The notes beneath the pieces are model-generated. The model did not search any database and was not told the origin of the DNA. It worked only from the letters and a program-made list of their open reading frames with translations. Source: an uncultured Collinsella sp. (GTDB lineage: Bacteria; Actinomycetota; Coriobacteriia; Coriobacteriales; Coriobacteriaceae). Taken from it: a DNA stretch of 22,070 nt. Both the position numbers and the translations under genes were made by a program. Position 1 is the stretch's first letter, and each line of letters opens with the position of its first letter. Location: assembly GCA_900551665.1 (NCBI GenBank), contig URWW01000030.1:1-22070 (forward strand), given 5' to 3'. Positions 1 to 6,666 of this stretch are shown here, one piece after another.

Positions 1-423
1 TTCATAGGGATATTTTTCCAGAAGTTCGGTAATCCCAAGCTTCTGCGCAATCGGACGGATGCGTTTTTCCATCTCCTTGTAATCCACACCGGAAAGTACC
101 AGTGGAAGAAAAATATTGTCCTTCAGAGAAAAATTATCCAGCAGGTTGAAATCCTGGAACACGAAGCCCAGATGCTCACGCCGGAACTGGGACATTTTGC
201 TGTCCTTGATTTTGGTGATATCCCCGCCCGAAAGACGCACCGCGCCGCTGGTGGGCTTGTCCAGCGCGGCCAGGATGTTGAGCAGCGTGGACTTGCCCAT
301 GCCGTTGGGGCCCACGACGCCGATCTTGGCGCCGGGATAGAAGGACAGGGTCACGTCATCGAGGATGACCTTGTCGCCATGCGCCTTGCGCGCCTGATAC
401 ATCTGGTAGATGAACTCAGCCAT
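1..423 (-). CDS. ABC ATPase fragment: EttA-like N-terminus joined to a BceA-like ATPase (partial, runs off the left edge)
   Basis: The frame opens at ATG 421-423 and stays open for 141 codons to the window edge. An AGAAAGG ribosome binding site lies at 435-441. Residues 1-52 read like EttA, the ABC-F energy-dependent translational throttle (start MAEFIYQMYQARKAHGDKVI, Walker A GPNGMGKSTLL at residues 38-48). From about residue 53 on the protein reads instead like the ATPase of a BceAB/MacB-type peptide-antibiotic exporter (LDKPTSG, GGDITKIKD, FRREHLGFVFQDFNLLD with its Q-loop). EttA should continue into a different post-Walker A sequence and its Arm motif. GC content is about 64% over 241-420 and about 44% over 1-180, so composition changes near the same place. 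It may be a real recombinant within the conserved Walker A region or, more likely, a misassembly. Function cannot be assigned to the fusion as it stands. Confidence 0.7.
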   Translation of the reverse strand, partial: MAEFIYQMYQARKAHGDKVILDDVTLSFYPGAKIGVVGPNGMGKSTLLNILAALDKPTSGAVRLSGGDITKIKDSKMSQFRREHLGFVFQDFNLLDNFSLKDNIFLPLVLSGVDYKEMEKRIRPIAQKLGITELLEKYPYE

Positions 424-471
424 AGCCAATTCAACCTTTCTGAGCTGGGAGAGTGCGGAATTGCTAAACAG

Positions 472-495
472 TGGGGAACAAAATGGGGAACAAAA
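472..495. repeat. Perfect 12-bp tandem direct repeat in the EttA-like 5' leader
   Basis: TGGGGAACAAAA occurs twice with no spacer (472-483 and 484-495). It lies about 50 bases upstream of the minus-strand ABC gene, so it would be read TTTTGTTCCCCA twice in that leader. Function is unknown. It could be a protein-binding site or part of the promoter region. Confidence 0.75.
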
Positions 496-602
496 ACCCG
501 TTCATTCGGAACTATTGTCGCATGAAACGTCCGCCCGCACCGAGACAATCGGTGCGCGCGCCCCCGGTCCCGAATTCCATCAGAAATCACACCAGCCCTC
601 AT

Positions 603-660
603 CGAGATGCAACGGAAGTCACGTTTCGTATTCCAAAATCGTGACTTCCGTTGCATCTCG
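603..660. repeat. 21-bp perfect inverted repeat with 16-base loop
   Basis: The arms 603-623 and 640-660 are exact reverse complements (left arm begins CGAGATGCAACGG, right arm ends CCGTTGCATCTCG). The loop is 624-639 and AT-rich. The element sits between two divergent genes, where a transcription terminator is not expected, and neither side carries a run of T. It could be a dispersed palindromic repeat, a mini-element, or a strong operator/cruciform. Confidence 0.85.
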
Positions 661-693
661 GGCGCCGGACGAAAGACGCCAGCGCAGGCAGGT

Positions 694-702
694 TGCTACA
701 AT
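694..702 (+). promoter_or_regulatory. Candidate extended -10 promoter for tcdA-tatD
   Basis: TGC followed by TACAAT (697-702) matches an extended -10 box, 40 bases before the start codon at 743. No convincing -35 box is present at the usual distance, which fits extended -10 promoters. It lies just downstream of the 21-bp inverted repeat. Confidence 0.4.
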
Positions 703-742
703 ACCTGGCAAGAACGCACCCAATCACTCACGAGGAGCACCC

Positions 743-1564
743 ATGGAAACGATGAAGGACCGCCTGCGCGTCATGCTCGGCGACGAACGGCTCTCCCGTC
801 TCGAAGACGCCCGTGTGCTCGTGTTCGGCTGCGGTGGCGTGGGCTCGAGCTGCATCGAGGCACTCGCGCGCGGCGGCATCGGGACGCTCGCCATCGTGGA
901 CAAGGACGTGGTCGCCCCATCCAACATCAATCGCCAGGCCATCGCATTCGAAAGAACCGTGGGTAAACGCAAGGTCGACGTCATGGCCGCCATGATCGCC
1001 GACATCAACCCAAGCTGCCGCGTCTTCGCGCACGACTCCTTCGTACTCGCCGAGAACCTCGTGGAACTGTACGAGACCTGCCTCGAGGAGGCGGGTGGCC
1101 ACATCGACTACGTGGTCGATGCCATCGATACCGTTTCCACCAAGCTCGCCCTCGCCGCCCTGGCCCAAGAGCGCGGCTTCGAGCTCATCAGCTCCATGGG
1201 CGGCGCCAAAAAGATCCACCCCGAGTGCCTGCGCATCGCCGACGTGCACAAAACGGTCAACTGCTCCCTTGCGCGCATCATGCGCAAGGAATGCCGCAAG
1301 CGCGGCATCCGACATCTGCGCGTCCTCTACTCCTGCGAAGAGCCCGTGCGCATCGCCGCCGCCCCGGGGGCCGCTCGGTCCGAACGCACCGACCTGGGCA
1401 CCGCGAGCTTCATGCCGCCCATCATGGGCCAGATGATCGCGGGCGAGGTCCTGCGCCACATCTCCGGCCTGGGAGAGGGCGACGACGTCTCCGCCGCGCT
1501 CGCCATGCACGATGCGGCGCAAAAAGGGCAGCTGGCGGGCAAGCGGGGCGGGCGCGCATCATGA
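743..1564 (+). CDS. tcdA: tRNA threonylcarbamoyladenosine dehydratase-like E1/ThiF-family enzyme
   Basis: The 273-aa protein matches the length of TcdA/CsdL (YgdL), the ATP-dependent enzyme that cyclises t6A to ct6A at position 37 of ANN-decoding tRNAs. Visible hallmarks are the nucleotide-binding loop GCGGVGS (residues 29-35), the acidic DKDVVAPSNINRQ segment with Arg64, the E1-type DAIDT (126-130), and SSMGGAKKIHP followed by RIADVHKT, as in the YgdL branch rather than in ThiF or MoeB. No zinc-binding CxxC pairs are seen, also as in TcdA. I chose ATG 743 because GAGGAG (732-737) precedes it by 5 bases and conserved residues start just after it, although the frame is open further upstream. 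The stop codon overlaps the start of the TatD-like gene, so the two are probably co-translated. The family call is firm; the exact tRNA role is by homology. Confidence 0.85.
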   Translation: METMKDRLRVMLGDERLSRLEDARVLVFGCGGVGSSCIEALARGGIGTLAIVDKDVVAPSNINRQAIAFERTVGKRKVDVMAAMIADINPSCRVFAHDSFVLAENLVELYETCLEEAGGHIDYVVDAIDTVSTKLALAALAQERGFELISSMGGAKKIHPECLRIADVHKTVNCSLARIMRKECRKRGIRHLRVLYSCEEPVRIAAAPGAARSERTDLGTASFMPPIMGQMIAGEVLRHISGLGEGDDVSAALAMHDAAQKGQLAGKRGGRAS

Positions 1565-2361
1565 TGGGCGAAACCGCAACTGGCGGCATCCAAACCCCCT
1601 GGCGACTCGTGGACATGCATTGCCATCCCGATCAACTGGCGAACGGAAGCGAGGTTGCGGGCGACGCCGAGCGACTCGGTCTCGCCCTGCTCTGCGTCAC
1701 CGTCTCCCCCGCCGACGCCCTCGCCGCTCTCGAACGCTTCGACGCGAATCCCAATGTCTTCGTGGGGGCGGGCCTGCATCCCTGGTGGCTCGCGGACGGC
1801 AGATGTGGCGAGAACGATATCGAGGCGACAGCGCGCCTTGTCGCCACAAGCCGGCTCATCGGTGAAATCGGCCTCGACTTCAACGGACCACGCGCGGAAA
1901 CGGCCGCCCTTCAGGAGCGCGGTCTTTCGGCGATCCTGCAATCATGCGCACGGCACCCCGTGCCCGGCCGCGTCCTTTCCCTCCACGCCGGCAAAGCCGC
2001 CGGGCGCGTACTGGACCTACTCGAGGAATTCAGTATCCCCGAGCATGCCTCCTGCGTTTTCCATTGGTTTTCGGGAACGAGCGAGGAACTCGCGCGCGCT
2101 CGGCGCGCCGGTTGCCTCTTCTCCGTCAACGAACGCATGCTCGCAAGCAAGCGCGGCAGGGAGTATGCGCGGCAGATCCCGTTGGAGCGCCTTTTAATCG
2201 AAACCGACGCCCCGCGCACCTTCGGGCAGCGCTCGAGCGCGGCGGCGCTGGGCAACGGCCTCGAGCGGACCCTCGACGCGCTGGCGAGCATCCGCCCCGA
2301 ATCGCGCGACCGCATCGCAAACCAAACCCTCGCTTTGGGAGCGGACCTGCTCTCGGCCTAA
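1561..2361 (+). CDS. TatD-family metal-dependent hydrolase
   Basis: The 266-aa protein has the full TatD metallo-hydrolase signature: DMHCH (His20, His22), GLHPW (His73), GEIGLD (Glu102), SLHAGK (His142), FHWFSG (His168) and ETDAP (Asp216), the ligands of the two-metal site in a TIM barrel. Family members are cytoplasmic nucleases or deacylases; the natural substrate of this one is not shown by the sequence. ATG 1561 overlaps the tcdA stop in an ATGA arrangement, so expression is likely coupled to tcdA. The stop TAA (2359-2361) overlaps the stop of the convergent MFS gene. It is somewhat divergent (conserved blocks spaced by low-similarity Ala/Arg-rich stretches), so it may not be the main TatD/YcfH orthologue. 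Confidence 0.85.
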   Translation: MMGETATGGIQTPWRLVDMHCHPDQLANGSEVAGDAERLGLALLCVTVSPADALAALERFDANPNVFVGAGLHPWWLADGRCGENDIEATARLVATSRLIGEIGLDFNGPRAETAALQERGLSAILQSCARHPVPGRVLSLHAGKAAGRVLDLLEEFSIPEHASCVFHWFSGTSEELARARRAGCLFSVNERMLASKRGREYARQIPLERLLIETDAPRTFGQRSSAAALGNGLERTLDALASIRPESRDRIANQTLALGADLLSA

Positions 2362-3581
2362 CGCCTCGATCGGGACACGCGGCGAAGCTGCGTGAAGAAG
2401 AACACCGCGCCGACAAGGGCGATACCGCACGACGCGGTGAACAGGACGGCCTGCACGCCGAACGCCTCGGCAAGAACGGGCGCGGCCAGCAGCGGCAGCA
2501 CGCCGGCGCTCATGAGACCGAAGCGGACGAAGCCCATGATGCGGCCCAGATACGCGATGGGCGCCTTCTCCTGCACCAAGATCATCTGCAACGGCTCCAA
2601 GAAGCCCCAGGCAAGGCCGTTGAGGGCCTGGCCGACGATCGCGATGGCGAGGACATCGGTCCCGACGTAGATCATCGAAGCCACGCCCACGCCGAGCAGA
2701 GAGCCCAGCAGCAAGGTCAGATTGGCCATGCGGTCGGGCAGCTTGGTGAGCAACCATGCGCCGATGGAGGCGGTGAACCCGACGACGGAGGAGAGCCAGC
2801 CGAGCCACATCACATCGACCTCGAGCACATCGCGATAAAACAGGGACTCGAGCGAGTCGAACGCACCGAATGCGAAGAAGCCGAGAAAGCCGGAGATGAA
2901 AATGAGGCGCAGGTCATGGTCGCGCAGGGTCATGCGGGCCCCGTCGACCATGCCCGAGAGCACGCCCGTCTTGGCCTCCTCCTCATGCTCGGGACGCAGT
3001 TCCTCGTGGCAGCCGAAAGCCAACACCGTGGCGGCGGCCATCGCAGCCGCCATGAACAGGTACACCGATTGCGTCGAGAACGTCGAGACCAGGGCACCGC
3101 CAAAGATCGGGCCCAAGGTGAACGCGATGTTGCTGTACAGGACCATCAGGCCGTTCAGGCGCTGACGCCCCGTGAGCGTGGCCACCAGATATCCCGGATA
3201 GGCATGCGTGGCGGTATTGAGGAAGCCCCCCGAAAGGCCGAGGGCGAACGCGGCAATCATGAGCGAGATCTCCGTGATGGGCGCGAGCCCGATGGCGAGG
3301 CTCACCACCGCGTTGAGCGCGCAAACGATGATCGTGGTCCTGCGCGGACCGATTGCATCGATCACCGAACCCGAGGCGAAATTGCCAATCGATGTGGCGA
3401 GATTGCGCACGAGCGTGATGGCCGCCACGAGAAAGGCCGTGCCCGCCAGATCGTAGGTCGCCGCACCGATCAAGCCCAGAAAATACACCGCGTTGTTCGC
3501 GCACCATTGAAGGCACTCGATGCCGATGAGGCGCCTCTCGGCGGCGCTGAGCCTGTTCTCGTCATGGGTTCGTCGGCCCAT
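2358..3581 (-). CDS. Major facilitator superfamily transporter
   Basis: The 407-aa protein is strongly hydrophobic, with about 12 predicted membrane segments and an acidic loop between the two halves (HEELRPEHEEEAKTG). The loop after the second or third segment carries DAIGPRR, the MFS motif A position (G-x-x-x-D-R-x-G-R-R type). Such proteins are secondary transporters or drug exporters in the cytoplasmic membrane; the substrate is not evident. The frame could open at 3653, but that ATG lies inside a terminator-like hairpin (3635-3668), so ATG 3581 (MGRRTHDENRL) is preferred, with only a weak GGGA-type ribosome binding site. Its stop TAG (2358-2360) overlaps the stop of the convergent tatD-like gene, leaving no room for a separate terminator. 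Confidence 0.8.
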   Translation of the reverse strand: MGRRTHDENRLSAAERRLIGIECLQWCANNAVYFLGLIGAATYDLAGTAFLVAAITLVRNLATSIGNFASGSVIDAIGPRRTTIIVCALNAVVSLAIGLAPITEISLMIAAFALGLSGGFLNTATHAYPGYLVATLTGRQRLNGLMVLYSNIAFTLGPIFGGALVSTFSTQSVYLFMAAAMAAATVLAFGCHEELRPEHEEEAKTGVLSGMVDGARMTLRDHDLRLIFISGFLGFFAFGAFDSLESLFYRDVLEVDVMWLGWLSSVVGFTASIGAWLLTKLPDRMANLTLLLGSLLGVGVASMIYVGTDVLAIAIVGQALNGLAWGFLEPLQMILVQEKAPIAYLGRIMGFVRFGLMSAGVLPLLAAPVLAEAFGVQAVLFTASCGIALVGAVFFFTQLRRVSRSRR

Positions 3582-3634
3582 GTTCCCACATCCCAAACAA
3601 AGATCCGTGCGACCCAAACGGCCGCGTTGAAAAG

Positions 3635-3668
3635 AACGCGCGGGCAACGGCATCGCCGCCCGCGCGTT
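3635..3668 (-). terminator. Intrinsic terminator between the 47-aa frame and the MFS gene
   Basis: An 11-bp perfect stem (AACGCGCGGGC at 3635-3645, complement at 3658-3668) with a 12-base loop. Read on the minus strand it is followed by C and four T (3630-3633). It would stop transcription coming from the PTS side before the MFS gene. Confidence 0.6.
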
Positions 3669-3692
3669 TACTTATTCCCCGCCCCGAGGGGT

Positions 3693-3836
3693 TTAGAACT
3701 GCCGAAGGAGCGGACCCGAAGAACTCGCCTGGTCGACACAATTCCAGAATTCGTCGTCTTCTTCCTCACCGTCGAGCAGGCCATTGACGAACTTGACGCG
3801 CGTCTCCTCAGCGGCACGGACCTCGCGGATAAGCAT
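3693..3836 (-). CDS. Possible small acidic protein, 47 aa, unknown
   Basis: The frame starts at ATG 3836 (MLIREVRAAEETRVKF) after a GAGG sequence about 9 bases upstream, and ends with TAA at 3693-3695. The product has a charged N-terminal half, an acidic stretch DGEEEDDEFW and a serine-rich tail. Third codon positions are mostly G or C, as in true genes nearby. It is bracketed by two terminator-like hairpins (3859-3886 upstream and 3635-3668 downstream), so it would need its own promoter or read-through from the PTS operon. It could also be chance coding in spacer DNA. I do not recognise a family. Confidence 0.4.
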   Translation of the reverse strand: MLIREVRAAEETRVKFVNGLLDGEEEDDEFWNCVDQASSSGPLLRQF

Positions 3837-3858
3837 GCCGGTCCGCCTCACACGCAAA

Positions 3859-3886
3859 GACGCGGCGGCCCGAAGACCGCCGCGTC
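3859..3886 (-). terminator. Intrinsic terminator of the PTS operon
   Basis: A 12-bp GC-rich stem (one G-T wobble) closed by a UUCG tetraloop on the minus strand, followed by TTT. It starts 45 bases after the IID stop codon. A run of nine G (3892-3900) lies between stop and hairpin. Confidence 0.75.
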
Positions 3887-3930
3887 CGTTTGGGGGGGGG
3901 CAATTCTCGTAGACCGATTACCCGGCCATA

Positions 3931-4785
3931 TTACGCGAGGAAGCCGAAGTAAGCGCCGATGACACCGATGACCATGGTCGCAATGATGAGGATGGAAGGA
4001 TTGACCTTCTTGGAGAGCAACCAGTAATACAGGCCGAAGGCGCCGAGACCGAGCAGACCGGGCATGATGCTATCGAGGATGGACTGGAGCGTGGCAGCAC
4101 CCTCGCCGCCGCCGATGGGGATGGGCATGGTGGCCCAGAACATGCTGACCGTCATGGAGCCGATGACCATGGCGCCGATGATGCCGATGGCCTGCATGAC
4201 CTTCTCCATCAGACCCGAGGCGATCGCCTGGTCAAGGAAGTTGACACCCAGGTTATAGCCCTTCTGAATACCCCAGATGCGCAGCCAGAAACCAGGGATG
4301 TTGTAGATCAGCAGGAATGCGATCGGACCCAGCCAGCTGCCAGCCTGGCAGAGGGAGATGCCGATACCCGCCGCGAGAACACGCAGGGTGGAAAGGAAGA
4401 TGGCGTCGCCGACACCGGAGAGCGGGCCCATGAGCGCGGCCTTGACCTCGTTGACGGACTCGGGATCGGCCTCGCCGCGAGCGATGCGCTCCTCCATGGA
4501 GAGGGCGATGCCGCCGACAAAAGGCGCGAACTGCACCGTGATGTTGAAGAACGCCATGTGACGGACAAGAGCCTCGCGATAGCCCTCTTCATTATCGTGG
4601 TAAATCTTCTTGAGCATCTTGGCCATCATCAAGCAGAAGGCGATGTTCATCTGCTTGTAGTACGTCCAAGAGAACTCCATGCCGAGCGAACCGACGTTCA
4701 GAGAAGTCTTGATGAGGTCGGCTTTGGTGATCTTGTACTGATCATCCACGGAAGCGGTCTGAACCGCGGTCTCGTTAGAAGTCAT
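3931..4785 (-). CDS. PTS mannose/fructose/sorbose family, subunit IID
   Basis: The 284-aa membrane protein matches family IID subunits in length and sequence: an N-terminal cytoplasmic region (KADLIKTSLNVGSLGMEFSW), MSMEERIARGE-like SMEERIARGEADPESVNEVK, GPLSGVGDAIF, and C-terminal hydrophobic segments (MPGLLGLGAFGLYYWLL and the end WAT...AYFGFLA region). With IIC it forms the membrane channel that imports the sugar. ATG 4785 is chosen because AAGGGG lies 9 bases upstream; an ATG at 4794 abuts the AAGGGG with no spacing. The gene overlaps the end of the IIC gene by 11 bases, so the codons for the acidic IIC tail also supply the IID ribosome binding site and start. It is last in the operon before the terminator at 3859-3886. 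Confidence 0.92.
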   Translation of the reverse strand: MTSNETAVQTASVDDQYKITKADLIKTSLNVGSLGMEFSWTYYKQMNIAFCLMMAKMLKKIYHDNEEGYREALVRHMAFFNITVQFAPFVGGIALSMEERIARGEADPESVNEVKAALMGPLSGVGDAIFLSTLRVLAAGIGISLCQAGSWLGPIAFLLIYNIPGFWLRIWGIQKGYNLGVNFLDQAIASGLMEKVMQAIGIIGAMVIGSMTVSMFWATMPIPIGGGEGAATLQSILDSIMPGLLGLGAFGLYYWLLSKKVNPSILIIATMVIGVIGAYFGFLA

Positions 4786-5554
4786 CGTCGTCATCCCCTT
4801 CCGAGGCGAGGGCGGGAGCAGCAGTGGCATTGGGGTTAAGCAGGTCGAACTTCACAACTGCGATGATAATCGCGGCAACGGCGACGCCCAGCACGGGGAC
4901 ACCGGCATAGGAGGTGATGAGGAAGCCGAGGAAGAAGTACGGCATGACCTGCTTGGTGAGCACGAGACGACCAAGCATGGCAAAACCCATTGCAGGAAGG
5001 ATGTTGGCGGCAACGCCAAAGCCATTGATGACGAACTCGGGAACCATGTCGAGCAGGCCCTTGACGGCATCGACGCCCATGTAGAAGGCGGTGGCGCACA
5101 GAACGAAGTACAGTGCGCAGCCGATCAGGTTGCCGAGCAGGAAATGAATCGCGTACACACCCTTGAGGTTGCCCTTGGCGGCGAAACGCTCAGCCATGTC
5201 GACGAAGAACGGGTCGAGCGCATGGATGATGTTCTTCAGCGAGAGGGTGAGGACGGCAATGGGCATCGCCAGGGCGATGGCCGCCTCAGTGCTCTCGCCG
5301 AGCGAGATGGCGAATGCACAGGCCAAAACACCACCGACGGTCTCGTTCGGCGGAACATAAGCGCCGATCGAGATGGAGCCCATGAACAGCAGCTCGAGGC
5401 TGGCGGCAATAGCCAAGCCAGTCTGGAGGTCACCGAGGACGAGGCCGACGAGCGGGCACAGGACGATGGGGCGGAATGCATAGAGCGAACCAAGCTGCCA
5501 GTCGAGAGCGCCCAAGGCGGCAATCAGACCGATGAGGATGGATTGAACAAGCAT
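4775..5554 (-). CDS. PTS mannose/fructose/sorbose family, subunit IIC
   Basis: The 259-aa hydrophobic protein has the layout of ManY/SorA-type IIC permeases. Features include ALDWQLGSLYAFRPIV, VGLVLGDLQTGLAIAASLEL and the conserved GxxxPPNETVGG-like loop (GAYVPPNETVGGVLACAFAI). It forms the sugar-translocating membrane unit with IID. Start ATG 5554 follows a strong GGAGGAGA site. The C-terminus is a short acidic tail, SEGDDDDDF, comparable with the acidic end of IIA (SEEDGDEEF). The 58-base gap to IIB contains a small GC hairpin. Substrate cannot be read from the permease alone; context points to an amino-sugar conjugate. Confidence 0.93.
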   Translation of the reverse strand: MLVQSILIGLIAALGALDWQLGSLYAFRPIVLCPLVGLVLGDLQTGLAIAASLELLFMGSISIGAYVPPNETVGGVLACAFAISLGESTEAAIALAMPIAVLTLSLKNIIHALDPFFVDMAERFAAKGNLKGVYAIHFLLGNLIGCALYFVLCATAFYMGVDAVKGLLDMVPEFVINGFGVAANILPAMGFAMLGRLVLTKQVMPYFFLGFLITSYAGVPVLGVAVAAIIIAVVKFDLLNPNATAAPALASEGDDDDDF

Positions 5555-5612
5555 GTCTCCTCCAATCTAAATAGTTGCGGATCGCGGGGCTATCCCGCAC
5601 AAAGATACGTTG

Positions 5613-6083
5613 CTAAAGGAACGTTCGGGCGTCGATCTTGGGGTCGTCCGCCAAGGGTCGGACCTCGACCTCGACACCCTTGTCGACGAGCTCGCGAAGC
5701 ATGTCGAACTCTTCCGGCTCGAGAAACACCTGACGTGCCACTTCCTTGGTCGTGGGGCTCGCCTTGGTGTTGCCGAGGTTGATGCTCTTGATCTGAGGGC
5801 AGCCCTCCACGAGCTGCTTAGCCTCGGCGATCGTCTGAACACTGATCAGCATGCGGTATTTGTCGGTCACACCGCTGTTGATGGCCTCGATCGCATGGGC
5901 CATGTCCTTGATGACGAGCTTGCATCCCGCAGGCTTGCCAAGTTTGAGCGTGGTCTTCCACACGGGATCGTTGGCGATCTTGTCGCCGACGCAGAACACG
6001 CAATCGGAATGCAGGCCCTGAACCCAGGACACCGCGACTTGGCCATGGAGCAGGCGATGGTCGACCCTAAGAAGCTGAATCAT
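5613..6083 (-). CDS. PTS mannose/fructose/sorbose family, subunit IIB
   Basis: The 156-aa soluble protein has the family phosphorylation motif RVDHRLLHGQVAVSW near its start; His13 is the expected phosphate acceptor, which receives phosphate from IIA and passes it to the incoming sugar. Also visible are NDPVWKTTLKL, KLVIKDMAHAIEAI and INLGNTKASPTTKEV, typical of the IIB fold. ATG 6083 (MIQLLRVDH) is preferred over the upstream ATG at 6113 because GGGGGAA sits just before it and the motif position then matches the family. It lies between IIA and IIC in the operon. Confidence 0.93.
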   Translation of the reverse strand: MIQLLRVDHRLLHGQVAVSWVQGLHSDCVFCVGDKIANDPVWKTTLKLGKPAGCKLVIKDMAHAIEAINSGVTDKYRMLISVQTIAEAKQLVEGCPQIKSINLGNTKASPTTKEVARQVFLEPEEFDMLRELVDKGVEVEVRPLADDPKIDARTFL

Positions 6084-6113
6084 TGTTTCCCCCAAACTGG
6101 AAAAGTAGAACAT

Positions 6114-6135
6114 GGCGGGCGGGTCTCCGTCCGCC
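6114..6135 (-). other. GC-rich hairpin between IIA and IIB genes
   Basis: A 9-bp stem with one G-T pair (6114-6122 with 6127-6135) and a 4-base loop, without a following T run on either strand. Its place in the 80-base IIA-IIB gap suggests an mRNA-stability or processing element rather than a terminator. Confidence 0.5.
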
Positions 6136-6163
6136 GTCCCAAACGACGCGCAGAACGCGACGT

Positions 6164-6580
6164 CTAGAACTCCTCGTCCCCGTCTTCTTCGGAAATGAGG
6201 TCGTTGCAGAAAATCACACGAGTCTCATCCGCGTTGACGACACCGCGAATCTGAGCGGCCGTGTCCCCCTCGGGGAGGAACAGCAACTGAAGGAGAAGCG
6301 GGAGGTTGGTGTTGGTCAACAGATAGACATCGCTTCGACCCTGGACGAGCTTGAGGCATTCGTTGTTGACGCTACCGCCCATGATGTCCGTGCAGATCAC
6401 GAGCTCATCCCCCTCCTCAAGGGCGCCCACCTCGTCCGCGAGCAGGGCCTCGGCATCTGCGTTTCCATCGACATACAGGTTGAGCACGCGAACGTTGTCG
6501 TGGCTACCGGAGAGAAGCTCGATAACCTCGTTGAAGCCACCCGCGAGATGCGTGTGAGTCGCAAGAAGGAACTTCCTCAT
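6164..6580 (-). CDS. PTS mannose/fructose family, subunit IIA
   Basis: The 138-aa cytoplasmic protein has the IIA(Man) layout: LLATHTHLAGGF near the N-terminus, where His9 is the expected site phosphorylated by HPr, and the family CTDIMGGSVNNE loop (compare DLFGGSPFN in ManX). The end is a short acidic tail, SEEDGDEEF. Start ATG 6580 follows AAGGGGGTG by 6 bases. It is the first PTS subunit gene of the operon, 86 bases after the SIS-domain gene, with a strong hairpin in that gap. Separate IIA and IIB genes are as in levD/levE and gfrA/gfrB, not fused as in E. coli ManX. Confidence 0.92.
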   Translation of the reverse strand: MRKFLLATHTHLAGGFNEVIELLSGSHDNVRVLNLYVDGNADAEALLADEVGALEEGDELVICTDIMGGSVNNECLKLVQGRSDVYLLTNTNLPLLLQLLFLPEGDTAAQIRGVVNADETRVIFCNDLISEEDGDEEF

Positions 6581-6627
6581 ATTTTCACCCCCTTAATGCG
6601 TCAATCATCTTAAGACGATGCGATCCG

Positions 6628-6658
6628 GGGGTGCGCCCAACGGCGCGGGGCGCACCCC
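6628..6658 (-). other. Strong 11-bp hairpin between the SIS enzyme gene and the IIA gene
   Basis: Perfect arms GGGGTGCGCCC (6628-6638) and GGGCGCACCCC (6648-6658) with a 9-base loop, and further partial pairing outside. There is no T run, so it is more likely an mRNA stabiliser or partial attenuator that sets PTS levels relative to the upstream enzymes. Confidence 0.6.
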
Positions 6659-6666
6659 GATCGGGA

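Noticed and set aside
603..660. Inverted repeat as an intrinsic terminator or riboswitch
   Set aside because: It lies between divergent genes, has no T run on either side, and shows no known riboswitch features.
1944..3962. 672-aa plus-strand open frame
   Set aside because: It lies opposite the MFS gene and overlaps tatD out of frame; its product is Arg/Glu/His/Gly-rich with no family features, typical of an antisense frame in GC-rich DNA.
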